A stretch of 64,000 bases of DNA from Neobacillus kokaensis (GCF_014656545.1 NZ_BNDS01000012.1:1-64000); one strand, 5' to 3'. Shown: positions 36,489-45,412, numbered from the stretch's first letter. Notes: generated by a model not told the origin, from the letters alone. Numbers and translations are program-made.

Positions 36489-37502
36489 ATGCAAGAAAAA
36501 TTGTTAGAATTAAAAAATTTAAAAACTCATTTTCAAACAGAACGGGGAGTAGTGACTGCAGTCAATGGGGTTTCTTTTACAGTACATTCTGGGGAAACGG
36601 TTGGCGTGGTCGGTGAATCTGGGTGCGGAAAGAGCGTGACTGCCGAATCGATTTTACGGCTGCTTGACGAAAAGTCGACCCGATATGAGGGAGAAATTCT
36701 TTATAAAGGTAAGAATCTATTAGATTTCTCTATTTCCAAGATGCAGGAAATTAGAGGAAATGATATTTCTATGATTTTCCAAGACCCAATGAGTTCATTA
36801 AATCCGGTTTATTCGGTGGGCAATCAGATTGTTGAATCGATTCTGCTTCATCAAAAATGCAGTAAAAAGGAGGCCTATTCAAGAGCGATTGAAATGCTGC
36901 GCTTAACAGGTATTCCTTCACCTGAAAAAAGAGTCCATGAATATCCACATGAACTTTCGGGAGGGATGAGACAGCGCGTGATGATTGCGATGGCTTTATC
37001 TTGTCAACCAAGACTATTGATTGCTGATGAGCCGACAACTGCTCTTGATGTTACAACCCAAGCTCAAATTCTTGATTTAATCAATGAATTAAAGCTTTCT
37101 TACAACATGGGAACCGTAATGATAACCCATGACCTAGGTGTTGTTGCCGAAGTTTGTACGAGGGTAGTGGTTATGTATTTGGGACAGGTCATTGAGGAAG
37201 CGAATGTGGAAATGCTTTTTAAATCACCTTGTCACCCTTATACACGTGGATTGTTAAAATCAATACCGAAGTTAACTGGGGACCGTCTTGAGAAATTGCA
37301 TGTCATAGAGGGGAAGGTTCCAACGTTGCATCAAGTTCCAAAAGGTTGTCGATTTGCACCCAGATGTGAATTTGCCAGCCAGAAGTGCATAGAGCAGATG
37401 CCAGAACTGATCGAGGAAGAAAGTGGTCATAAGGTTCGATGCTGGCATTTCAAAGAAATTATCGGCACAGGGGAGGGTCACTATGTCAATACTAGCAGCT
37501 AA
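36489..37502 (+). CDS. ABC transporter 2 ATPase, DppD type
   Basis: A 337-residue ATPase with Walker A GESGCGKS, signature SGGMRQR and Walker [13 protein letters not shown]. The C-terminal extension keeps the cysteines CRFAPRCEFASQKC. The ATG at 36489 is favoured because GGAGGG lies at a normal distance; the ATG at 36474 overlaps the previous stop and lacks a site. It overlaps the second ATPase gene by 20 bp. Confidence 0.92.
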   Translation: MQEKLLELKNLKTHFQTERGVVTAVNGVSFTVHSGETVGVVGESGCGKSVTAESILRLLDEKSTRYEGEILYKGKNLLDFSISKMQEIRGNDISMIFQDPMSSLNPVYSVGNQIVESILLHQKCSKKEAYSRAIEMLRLTGIPSPEKRVHEYPHELSGGMRQRVMIAMALSCQPRLLIADEPTTALDVTTQAQILDLINELKLSYNMGTVMITHDLGVVAEVCTRVVVMYLGQVIEEANVEMLFKSPCHPYTRGLLKSIPKLTGDRLEKLHVIEGKVPTLHQVPKGCRFAPRCEFASQKCIEQMPELIEEESGHKVRCWHFKEIIGTGEGHYVNTSS

Positions 37503-38469
37503 TGAAGAAAAACCACTCTTGCAGGTAAGAAACTTAAAAAAGTATTTTCCGATTACCAATTCGTTAGGTAATGTGACTGGGCAGGTAAAAGCGGTCAACA
37601 ATGTTTCATTTGAGATGAAAGAAGGGGAAACATTCGGCTTGGTAGGAGAATCCGGATGCGGCAAAAGCACAACAGGTAGAACAATTATGAGGCTTGTTGA
37701 ACCGACTGAGGGAGAAGCAATCTATAGAGGGAAGGATATTTATAGATTAAAGGGTAATGAACTGATGAGCATAAGGCGGGAAATGCAAATGGTGTTCCAG
37801 GATCCTTATTCTTCCTTAAATCCACGAAAAAGAATTGGTCATATTTTAGAAGAAACATTGAAAATTCATCACATCGGTAACAAAAAAGAGCGCATGGAAC
37901 GAGTTATGGAAATGCTCAACCGAGTTGGCTTTCAGTCGGAGCAATATTATCGATATCCGCACGAATTTTCCGGCGGGCAAAGACAGCGAATTGGTTTAGC
38001 CCGTGCTTTAATGGTAAACCCGAATTTAATTATTTGTGATGAGCCGGTTTCGGCACTTGATGTTTCCATCCAATCACAAGTACTTAATCTTTTAGAAGAA
38101 ATACAAGAGGAATTTAAATTATCGTATTTATTCGTTTCACATGATTTAAGTGTGGTCCGTCATATATCGGACCGGATTGGGGTTATGTATTTAGGCGAAT
38201 TGGTGGAGGAGGCAGAAACTGATGAGCTTTATGGCAATCCGCTTCACCCTTATACCCAGGCTTTACTATCGGCCGTGCCGGTACCTAATCCAGCGGTAAA
38301 AAGGGAACGGATTACGTTAAAAGGTGAAGTCCCTTCACCGCTTAACCCTCCCTCTGGATGTGTTTTTCATCCGAGATGTCCACATGCAACGGAGATTTGC
38401 AAACAGAAAGTTCCTGTGAAAAAAATGGTTGCAAAGAATCATGCAGTTGCGTGCCATCTATATGTGTAA
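37483..38469 (+). CDS. ABC transporter 2 ATPase, DppF/OppF type
   Basis: A 328-residue ATPase with Walker A GESGCGKS, signature SGGQRQR, Walker B LIICDEPVSALD and a full C-terminal extension (CVFHPRCPHATEIC). The ATG at 37483 follows GGGAGGG inside the end of the previous gene; the longer frame from 37423 would overlap more and has no site. It completes transporter 2. Confidence 0.92.
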   Translation: MSILAANEEKPLLQVRNLKKYFPITNSLGNVTGQVKAVNNVSFEMKEGETFGLVGESGCGKSTTGRTIMRLVEPTEGEAIYRGKDIYRLKGNELMSIRREMQMVFQDPYSSLNPRKRIGHILEETLKIHHIGNKKERMERVMEMLNRVGFQSEQYYRYPHEFSGGQRQRIGLARALMVNPNLIICDEPVSALDVSIQSQVLNLLEEIQEEFKLSYLFVSHDLSVVRHISDRIGVMYLGELVEEAETDELYGNPLHPYTQALLSAVPVPNPAVKRERITLKGEVPSPLNPPSGCVFHPRCPHATEICKQKVPVKKMVAKNHAVACHLYV

Positions 38470-38607
38470 GGCGAGGATTGTTTATAAAAATAGAAAAGTG
38501 GTACAGAAATTTATTCGAAATAGCTAGGACTGGCTGAAAGCAAGTTGCCGGTAAATAACCAAGAACCGCTGGTAAACTGTCAAATTAGTAAAAAAGGAGA
38601 TTTAATC

Positions 38608-39756
38608 ATGACTCAAACAATTGACGTGTGCGATCTTAAATCTCAAATCTATGATATTTTTGAGCATCTACATCAACATCCGGAAGTAAGCTGGAAAGAG
38701 GTAAAAACTACCCAATATGTTGCGGGGATACTTCGCAGACTGGGGGCCAATTCAGTTACAACTTTTGACGACTGCCCGGGTGTGGTCGCGGAAATCGGTG
38801 AGGGAACTTTAACAGTAGGTCTACGCTCAGATATGGACGCTTTATGGCAAGAAGTAGATGGAGCGTGGCAGGCAAATCATTCCTGTGGTCATGATGCCCA
38901 TATGACACTTGCACTAGGTGTGTTAATGACGCTGAAAAATATGAATGTAAAGCTGCCAGGGAAAGTTAAGTTTATTTTCCAGCCGGCGGAGGAAAAAGGT
39001 AATGGTGCCTTAAAGATGGTTGAAAAAAAGGTCATTGATGATGTGGATTATTTATATGGCGTCCATTTGCGGCCAGAGATGGAAGTGAAAAATGGGAAAG
39101 CGGTTCCTGCTATTGTACATGGTGCTGGGGTATCTATAGCTGGTAAAATTCTCGGCGAAGACTGTCATGGTGGTAGGCCGCATCTTGGAACAAATGCGAT
39201 AGAGGTTGGTGCAGCGCTAGTTCAGCATTTAAATAGGATTCACCTAGACCCTTTAGTTCCATATTCGGTGAAGATGACTAAGTTTTTTGCAGGGGGAGAA
39301 AGCAGCAATATTATCCCAGGGTCTGCGGAGTTCAGCCTCGACCTTCGTGCACAGTCAAATAAGGTAATGACACAGCTGACTAAAAAAGTAGAGGAGACCA
39401 TACGCGGTATCTCCAATTTGTATCAAATCGAGATTACTTATAAATATGAATCCAATGTGGTCGCTGCAGAAGTCAATGAAGAGGCACAGGCGGTAATGGC
39501 TGAATCGATTAAACAGGTGCTCGGTGAGGAAAATTTATTACCGCCAAGTGTGACCGCAGGAGGAGAGGACTTTCATTTTTATACGGTGAAACGGCCACAA
39601 GTTAAGGCCACTATGCTTGGACTTGGCTGTGGACTGGTCCCTGGTCTGCACCACCCAAAAATGACGTTTGACCGCGGGGCATTATTAACAGGGATTGAAA
39701 TTTTAACAAGGGCTATTCTTATAACGTTTGAAAAGAATGGATTGAAAGTTGAATAG
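38608..39756 (+). CDS. M20D amidohydrolase (HipO/N-acyl-L-amino acid type)
   Basis: A 382-residue zinc amidohydrolase of the M20D group that cleaves N-acyl amino acids to free amino acid plus acid. The ligands C93, H95 and H98 (CGHDAHM) and the catalytic pair in QPAEEKGNG are in place, as is the closing histidine in GLHHPKM. The ATG at 38608 follows AAAAAGGAG; the frame opens earlier at 38545 without a site. Substrates in this group include N-acetyl, N-benzoyl and N-succinyl amino acids. With the next gene, a probable N-succinylamino acid racemase, a desuccinylase or aminoacylase role is a good inference. Confidence 0.87.
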   Translation: MTQTIDVCDLKSQIYDIFEHLHQHPEVSWKEVKTTQYVAGILRRLGANSVTTFDDCPGVVAEIGEGTLTVGLRSDMDALWQEVDGAWQANHSCGHDAHMTLALGVLMTLKNMNVKLPGKVKFIFQPAEEKGNGALKMVEKKVIDDVDYLYGVHLRPEMEVKNGKAVPAIVHGAGVSIAGKILGEDCHGGRPHLGTNAIEVGAALVQHLNRIHLDPLVPYSVKMTKFFAGGESSNIIPGSAEFSLDLRAQSNKVMTQLTKKVEETIRGISNLYQIEITYKYESNVVAAEVNEEAQAVMAESIKQVLGEENLLPPSVTAGGEDFHFYTVKRPQVKATMLGLGCGLVPGLHHPKMTFDRGALLTGIEILTRAILITFEKNGLKVE

Positions 39757-39798
39757 TAGAGAAAGTACGGAATTCATTTATTAAAGGAGGAACCATCA

Positions 39799-40905
39799 TT
39801 GAAAATTGAAAAAGTGAAATTTGACCGATTAAAAATGCCTCTTCTATCGTCATTCCAAACTAGTTTTGGCACAGTAACTGCCCGTGAATTTGTTTTGGTT
39901 AGTGTTTTTGGAGAGGGTCATGTCGGTTATGCGGAATGCGTGGCAATGGATGCGCCGGTATATAATGAAGAAACAATTGATTCTGCGTTACATGTTGCGG
40001 AACAATTTATTATTCCTAAGCTGTTAGAAACTGAATTGGATACACCGGAAGATTTCTCAACTATTTTCTCTTGGATCCGTAAAAACAATATGGCAAAGTC
40101 AGGAATCGAAAGTGCCATTTGGGATTTATATGCTAAGCAAAACGGGATTTCCCTTTCGAAGGCATTGGGTGGAAATAAGGAAGAAATTGAGGTTGGGGTC
40201 AGTATAGGAATTGAGCCAACCGTGGAAGGTCTTTTAAAGAAGGTTGAAGGATTTCTAGAGGAAGGCTATAAGAAGATCAAAATAAAAATAAAACCGGGTG
40301 TAGATGTGGAACGTGTTAAAGCAGTTCGTGAGCGATTTGGCTATGATATCCCGCTTATGGCGGATGCTAACTCTGCTTATACACTGGCGGATTTAGAAAC
40401 GCTTAAACAGTTGGATCAGTACAAATTAATCATGATTGAACAGCCACTCGCGCATGATGACATTGTGGACCATTCGAAACTCCAACGCGAGTTAGAAACT
40501 CCCATTTGTTTAGATGAAAGCATTCATTCCTTGGAAGATGCTAGAAAGGCGATTGAGCTTGGAAGCTGTAAAATAATTAATATAAAAATTGGCCGGGTTG
40601 GTGGTTTGACGCAGGCCAAAAAAATACATGATCTCTGCCAAGAAAAAGGAATCCCTGTCTGGTGTGGCGGAATGCTCGAATCAGGAATTGGCCGTGCACA
40701 TAATATTGCGGTTGCCTCTTTGTCTAATTTCACCATTCCGGGGGATACCTCAGCATCTAAAAAATACTGGGCCGAGGATATTATCGAACCTGATGTTGTC
40801 CTCAGCAAACCAGGAATCGTCACTGTTCCAAAAGAACCAGGAATCGGTTATAAACTGCGACAAGATGTTGTAGATAAATATCTATTAAGCTCTAAAGTAT
40901 ATTAA
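39799..40905 (+). CDS. N-succinylamino acid racemase/o-succinylbenzoate synthase family enzyme
   Basis: A 368-residue enolase-superfamily enzyme. The acid/base lysines are K161/K163 in KIKIKPG and K263 in NIKIGRVGG; metal ligands are D189, E214 and D239. The GGMLESGIGRAHNIA and IPGDTSASKKYW segments are hallmarks of the NSAR/OSBS branch and argue against a dipeptide epimerase. It has no menaquinone genes around it. It stands next to an M20D amidohydrolase, so racemising N-acyl amino acids before L-specific deacylation is the likely job. TTG start with AGGAGG. Confidence 0.85.
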   Translation: MKIEKVKFDRLKMPLLSSFQTSFGTVTAREFVLVSVFGEGHVGYAECVAMDAPVYNEETIDSALHVAEQFIIPKLLETELDTPEDFSTIFSWIRKNNMAKSGIESAIWDLYAKQNGISLSKALGGNKEEIEVGVSIGIEPTVEGLLKKVEGFLEEGYKKIKIKIKPGVDVERVKAVRERFGYDIPLMADANSAYTLADLETLKQLDQYKLIMIEQPLAHDDIVDHSKLQRELETPICLDESIHSLEDARKAIELGSCKIINIKIGRVGGLTQAKKIHDLCQEKGIPVWCGGMLESGIGRAHNIAVASLSNFTIPGDTSASKKYWAEDIIEPDVVLSKPGIVTVPKEPGIGYKLRQDVVDKYLLSSKVY

Positions 40906-41397
40906 TTCGGTGCGGACAAGCCCCTAATAAATGGACACCTAAAGAATTCGACAATAGCTCAATTTTACTGCTAACCTTGGTTAAGTATGGAAGGTCACTA
41001 CCTTGGTGGCCTTCTCCTAAAAGAACAGAACTCATCTTTTTGATAGAAAGTGATAGAATGGGGGTGTAGTAATTTCCAAATAATTTTTTTTGAGATTTAT
41101 ACCATTTCTGTTTATTCCACATTTTTTCTTTCCAAATTCCCACTAAATTTATATTCCTATTTTTGATGAATGTAGCATAGATACAGTCAAGAGAATGATA
41201 TTTTTTAATATGGTTATTTTTGCAGGTTGTTTCTATGATAATGTTCATCCCTACGGTAGTTACACGCTGGTTACTCTACCGCACGTACGGTCCGAATAGG
41301 GGGAAAGCGGGGTGATTTAATGGTTCCTGTGCATTGCTCGAATTTCCCTGATGTTTAAAGTGAAGTTGCAACTGAATATTGTGGGTGCGGCCGGTTA
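40906..41397. other. Intergenic region, mostly featureless
   Basis: No gene can be supported. AAGGTCAC and GTGGCCTT near 40990-41015 form an imperfect hairpin without a U run. A minus-strand open frame (40892-41248) has no protein character. A possible intron scrap and a decayed GTGCCTG repeat (41321-41350) lie at the right end. Confidence 0.4.
41249..41320 (+). other. Possible scrap of a group II intron 3' region
   Basis: The stretch CGCACGTACGGTCCGAATAG followed by GGGGAAAG resembles the sequence that follows the reverse transcriptase gene in bacterial group II introns (GTACGGTTC then a G-rich run). CGGTAG and CTACCG also pair upstream. No reverse transcriptase and no domain V can be seen, so at most this is a remnant. 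Confidence 0.25.
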
Positions 41398-41645
41398 CCG
41401 CCGCTTTGGTTTCAGGAGTTGGCCGGGCAAAATAGGGTGCTGATTTTACCCGAAGCCTTGCTTTTATGAGCTGGTCGGTCAGAATGAGCCCCTGATTTTA
41501 CCCGAAGCCTATGGTTTCATGAGCTGGTCGGTCAGAATCAGCGCTTGATTTTACCCGAAGTGCTTGGTTTCAGGGGCTGGTCGGTCAGAATGAGCCCCTG
41601 ATTTTACCCGAAGCCCTTGGTTTCATGAGCTGCTTGGGAAGAATC
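41398..41645. repeat. Tandem array of 53-bp-period hairpin repeats, copy 2
   Basis: Four well-kept units plus a decayed last one, with the same GGTC-AGAAT loop ATTTT-ACC hairpins and the same junctions as the array at 30282. The loop types (GGGTG, GAGCC, CAGCG, GAGCC) are a subset, suggesting loss or gain of whole units. It precedes the full-length Rieske gene. From 41646 to 41898 the sequence matches the left copy closely. Confidence 0.85.
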
Positions 41646-41898
41646 AGGCCCCATCATCATGATAGTCATAACAGCTGATAATTCCCGCCTTACATCTTTC
41701 ATCTTCATATAAGGAAAAACTAACCTCTCCAATCTCCCCATTTATTAGACCTTCTCCAGGTACTATTGCAGCTAGTTTTTCAATAATTCATGTGTTTTGT
41801 TTTTCTAATAGTTTTTCAGACTTTTAAATGAGAAAAGTCCCCACTTTTGAAGGATTCTTACATTCTATCAATAATATATAGTAGTAGGAACAATCTTT

Positions 41899-43710
41899 GT
41901 GCAGCCTCTAGGTCCATTGAATTTTATTATTGGGAGAGTGATCCGTTTGTCAGAGTTGATTCATGCGGGTTCTTTAAAGACGCTTGAAGATGAAGGTGTA
42001 AGGGTTATAAAAGGGGCAAGTCATGCTATTGCAGTGTTCGTTCATGAAAACCAGGTTTACGCGGTAGATAACCGTTGTCCGCATATGGGTTTCCCCCTTC
42101 ATACAGGAAGTATTTGTGACGGAATCTTAACCTGTCATTGGCATCATGCTCGCTTTGATGTGAAAAGCGGGGGGACATTGGATCCGTGGGCAGATGATGT
42201 TTCTGCCTATCCTGTCGAGATTAAGGAAGATGAGGTTTGGGTCCACCCTGTACCTGTTAATAAAGTAACAATCGAAAAATTAAAGCAGCGGTTACGTGAA
42301 GGGCTTGAACAAAATTTGAGTCTGGTCATCGCCAAAGCCGTAGTCGGATTGATGGAAGCTGGTTTTCCAGCGACTAAGATTGCAAAGGTCGGTATCGAAT
42401 TCGGAACGACCCATCGTCAAAGCGGCTGGCGTTCTGGATTAACGATTTTAACAGCCATGACGAATGTCTTGCCTAAATTGGATAAAACCGGTCAGATTTT
42501 AGCGTTGTTTCAAGGTCTTGTTCATGTTGCGCGAGAAAGTTCTGGGATGGGAACACGCTTTTTACTTGGGGCACTGCCTGTCTCTGATAAAGAAAATGCC
42601 CAGTCATTTAAGCAATTATCCGAATGGTATCGTCGTTGTGTAGAGGTTCGTGATTCGCGTGGAGCTGAACGAGTGCTCTTGACTGCGATTGAATTAGGCT
42701 TCTCGAACGAGCAGCTTGCAGACATGATGCTGACAGCGATCACGGATCATTTTTATGTGGATACCGGGCATTCGCTAGATTTTCATAACAAAGCATTCGA
42801 GGTACTGGATCAGATTGGTTTAGAGCACCGACCATATGTATTATCATCATTGCTGCCTGGTATCGGTAATGTTTCCCGCAGTGAAGAAGCGCATAGCTGG
42901 CAATCACCTGTGAACTTGGTCCAGCCATTAATGGACGCTTTCCAAGAGTTACCTGGTATTCTTGCGGCTGCCTCATCACAAGGGAACGCTGCGGTTGATG
43001 AAGCAGCATTGGTAGAGCAAATTTTATCAGATGATGCTTTGAAAACGGTAAAGATGATGCTGGATGCGCTTAAAAGTGGAGTCGCCCCCGCCCGGTTGGC
43101 TCAGCTCGTGGCTTTGGCGGCGGTTGAAAGGATCGCCCGTTTCCACGTTCAAAATGATTTCAGTGATTGGATTACCGTCCTTCATACGTTTACTCACGCG
43201 CATGCGGTACATGAATCGTTACGTCGTTCGATGACACCTGAATTGACTCGGGCTGTCTTTCATGGTGCGATGAGTGTCTATCTTGACCGGTTCCTTAATA
43301 TACCGTCTGCACGAAGACCGGAGCCAAAGGATGTAGAAGCAGAACCGCAAAAAACTTCTGAATTACTGGAGATGCTGGATAAACAACAGCAGGTTGCAGA
43401 ATCAGCGCGTTGGGTAGTGAATTACCTGGCACGCGGCGGTGATAAACGTGATCTCTTTAATACGCTCGGACACGCTTTATTAAGAGAGGATGCAGAGTTC
43501 CATTCATTCCAAATGTTTGAAGCGGCGATGGTGGAACACAATCATTGGGAAAGAGAAGAATCGGAGCTTGCTAGACATGCACAGGAAACATTGATTATTG
43601 CAGCCACACGTTATTTAGCAGGCCATGCCCCGACAGCCAGGGAAATGCCGCATACTGCACGGATTGCCATGCGACTGCATCGGGGGGAGAAGTTGTTTGA
43701 GGATGAATAG
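41899..43710 (+). CDS. Rieske [2Fe-2S] domain fused to a large uncharacterised helical domain
   Basis: A 603-residue protein. Residues 1-118 form a Rieske domain with C60, H62, C79 and H82. Residues 120-603 form an all-helical domain that I recognise as recurring behind Rieske domains but with no known function. It has histidine clusters: H284, H291 and H296 (GHSLDFH), H429, H433, H435 and H438 (HTFTHAHAVHE), and H547 and H549. Such clusters could bind a metal that receives electrons from the Rieske cluster, as in an oxidase or oxygenase, but this is speculation. GTG start with a weak site. A sulfatase gene follows 193 bp later. The domain-only duplicate is at 31120. Confidence 0.8.
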   Translation: MQPLGPLNFIIGRVIRLSELIHAGSLKTLEDEGVRVIKGASHAIAVFVHENQVYAVDNRCPHMGFPLHTGSICDGILTCHWHHARFDVKSGGTLDPWADDVSAYPVEIKEDEVWVHPVPVNKVTIEKLKQRLREGLEQNLSLVIAKAVVGLMEAGFPATKIAKVGIEFGTTHRQSGWRSGLTILTAMTNVLPKLDKTGQILALFQGLVHVARESSGMGTRFLLGALPVSDKENAQSFKQLSEWYRRCVEVRDSRGAERVLLTAIELGFSNEQLADMMLTAITDHFYVDTGHSLDFHNKAFEVLDQIGLEHRPYVLSSLLPGIGNVSRSEEAHSWQSPVNLVQPLMDAFQELPGILAAASSQGNAAVDEAALVEQILSDDALKTVKMMLDALKSGVAPARLAQLVALAAVERIARFHVQNDFSDWITVLHTFTHAHAVHESLRRSMTPELTRAVFHGAMSVYLDRFLNIPSARRPEPKDVEAEPQKTSELLEMLDKQQQVAESARWVVNYLARGGDKRDLFNTLGHALLREDAEFHSFQMFEAAMVEHNHWEREESELARHAQETLIIAATRYLAGHAPTAREMPHTARIAMRLHRGEKLFEDE

Positions 43711-43714
43711 CATT

Positions 43715-43745
43715 GGCGTGCCTGTCACGCCCCGAATATTGTCGA
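43715..43745 (+). repeat. GGCGTGCCTGTCACGCC repeat after the Rieske gene
   Basis: GGCGTG-CCTGT-CACGCC plus CCGAATATTGTCGA starts five bases after the stop. The same sequence follows the shortened copy at 31486, which helps to place the deletion join. Confidence 0.7.
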
Positions 43746-43903
43746 AGATTGATAGGTTTTTAGATTGATAGGAAATTTACTTATTGGCAAATACTGCCCA
43801 AGTATTTGCCGATGTTTGTACATACTGGGGTCCTGATGTAGGTACTAATAGGAAGGTGTCGGCGAATTAGCGCTGATTAGAGAATAGGGGAGGAACAAGT
43901 AAG

Positions 43904-45316
43904 ATGAGTGAGAGGGTTAGTCATAGACCGAATATTGTATATGTACTTGCGGATGATTTAGGTTTTGGTGATTTAAGCTGCTATGGTGCGGATAAATTTG
44001 AAACGCCCAATACAGACCAACTGGCAAGAGAAGGCATACGATTCGAGGATGCTCATGCTCCATCGGCGGTTTGTACGCCGACAAGATATAGTGTCCTGAC
44101 GGGCAGATACAGCTGGAGAACCCGCTTGAAGGAAGGAGTCTTATGGGGCTATTCGGAGCCGTTGATTGAGGAAGACCGCCTTACCGTTCCGGCCTATTTG
44201 AAGCAGCATGGCTATGCGACTGCCTGTATTGGCAAGTGGCATCTTGGCCTAGGCTGGGACAAATCCGATGGAACAGTGAATTATGCTTCACCAATTAAGG
44301 GAGGCCCCGATAAATTGGGCTTTGATTATTACTACGGTATTTCCGCTTCACTTGATATGCCGCCATATTGTTTTATCGAGAATGACCGGACAGTCGGTAT
44401 TCCTTCGGTTGAAAAAGCACCAAAGGACTTTAGTCAGCGGGGAAGAAGCGGGCTAATGGTTCCGGGCTGGAAGGATGAAGTCGTCAATCAAACCTTAACG
44501 GAAAAGGCGATTCATTTCATTGAGAGTCATGTCGAAAACAAGAAAGACGATCCGTTCTTTTTATATTTCCCTGTAACCGGTCCCCATACGCCTTGGGCAC
44601 CTGCCGCTCCCTTTAAAGACAAGAGTGGAATCGGACCGCGCGGGGATTTGATTCTAGAGCTCGACTGGACGATTGGCCAGCTGACGGAAACGTTGAAACG
44701 GCTTGGTATCTGGGAGAATACGTTATTTATTTTTACAAGCGATAATGGGCCGCATCCAAGCCCGGATGAAATAACAATACACGGGCACCAGCCTGCTGGT
44801 GACCTTCGCGGGCAGAAAGCGGATATTTGGGAGGGGGGCCACCGGGTTCCGTTCATTGCCGCCTGGCCAGAGGTCATTAAGGCGGGAACCGTTACCACGG
44901 AATTAATCTGCCTGACAGATTTGCTGGGCACATGCGAAGAAATGATGGGAGATCCGCTTCCGGAACATACCGCAGAAGATACGATCTCAATGCTGCCGGT
45001 CTTGAAGGGAGACGCCTCCAACCGAAAACTAGCTGTCCATCATTCTATTACAGGGATGTTTTCTGTTCGCTCTGGTGACTGGAAGCTTATTCTTGGTAGG
45101 GGCTCGGGTGGTTTTCAAAAGCATCAGCTGGATACCACATTGATTGGCATCCCAACCCAAGGGGAGTATATACCGGACCACAGCCCTGGACAGTTATACA
45201 ATGTCCGCAATGACATAGAAGAAAAACATAATCTGTACATTCAGCATCCTGACATTGTTCAAAGCTTAACACGTGAATTGATTGATATCATTAATAGCGG
45301 GGATAATGCCGAGTAA
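43904..45316 (+). CDS. Type I sulfatase (arylsulfatase family)
   Basis: A 470-residue sulfatase that removes sulfate esters. The formylglycine motif C57-T-P-T-R61 is present, with metal ligands D17 and D18 (ADDLGFGD) and the later FTSDNGPH motif. GKWHLGLGW is also family-typical. There is no signal peptide, so it acts in the cytoplasm on imported sulfated compounds. The cysteine must be converted by a maturase, none of which is in the window. GGGGAGGA precedes the ATG. It may belong with the Rieske gene or with the downstream ROK cluster; a terminator-like repeat separates it from the latter. Confidence 0.92.
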   Translation: MSERVSHRPNIVYVLADDLGFGDLSCYGADKFETPNTDQLAREGIRFEDAHAPSAVCTPTRYSVLTGRYSWRTRLKEGVLWGYSEPLIEEDRLTVPAYLKQHGYATACIGKWHLGLGWDKSDGTVNYASPIKGGPDKLGFDYYYGISASLDMPPYCFIENDRTVGIPSVEKAPKDFSQRGRSGLMVPGWKDEVVNQTLTEKAIHFIESHVENKKDDPFFLYFPVTGPHTPWAPAAPFKDKSGIGPRGDLILELDWTIGQLTETLKRLGIWENTLFIFTSDNGPHPSPDEITIHGHQPAGDLRGQKADIWEGGHRVPFIAAWPEVIKAGTVTTELICLTDLLGTCEEMMGDPLPEHTAEDTISMLPVLKGDASNRKLAVHHSITGMFSVRSGDWKLILGRGSGGFQKHQLDTTLIGIPTQGEYIPDHSPGQLYNVRNDIEEKHNLYIQHPDIVQSLTRELIDIINSGDNAE

Positions 45317-45364
45317 TCTGAAATGAACGATGGTCATGGAAAATAGAAATAGCTATTGCTAGTG

Positions 45365-45412
45365 GGGTCAGTCCCTCGTTGTATGAAGTTGACGAGAGAC
45401 TGACCCTATTAA
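45365..45412. terminator. Hairpin terminator (GGGTCAGTC-type repeat)
   Basis: GGGTCAGTC-C-CTCGT pairs with ACGAG-A-GACTGACCC; the tail is TATTAATTTATTT. It is related to 3608 and 56783. Confidence 0.65.

Noticed and set aside
39799..40905. Dipeptide (L-Ala-D/L-Glu) epimerase of muropeptide recycling
   Set aside because: The GGMLESGIGRAHN and IPGDTSASKKYW segments belong to the NSAR/OSBS branch. There are no partner muropeptide genes such as an LD-carboxypeptidase.
40892..41248. Minus-strand 118-codon reading frame
   Set aside because: No binding site, low-complexity lysine/isoleucine composition and overlap with the end of the racemase-like gene. It has no protein character.
44527..45021. 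Minus-strand 164-codon frame inside the sulfatase gene
   Set aside because: It is the antisense shadow of a clear sulfatase with an intact active site.
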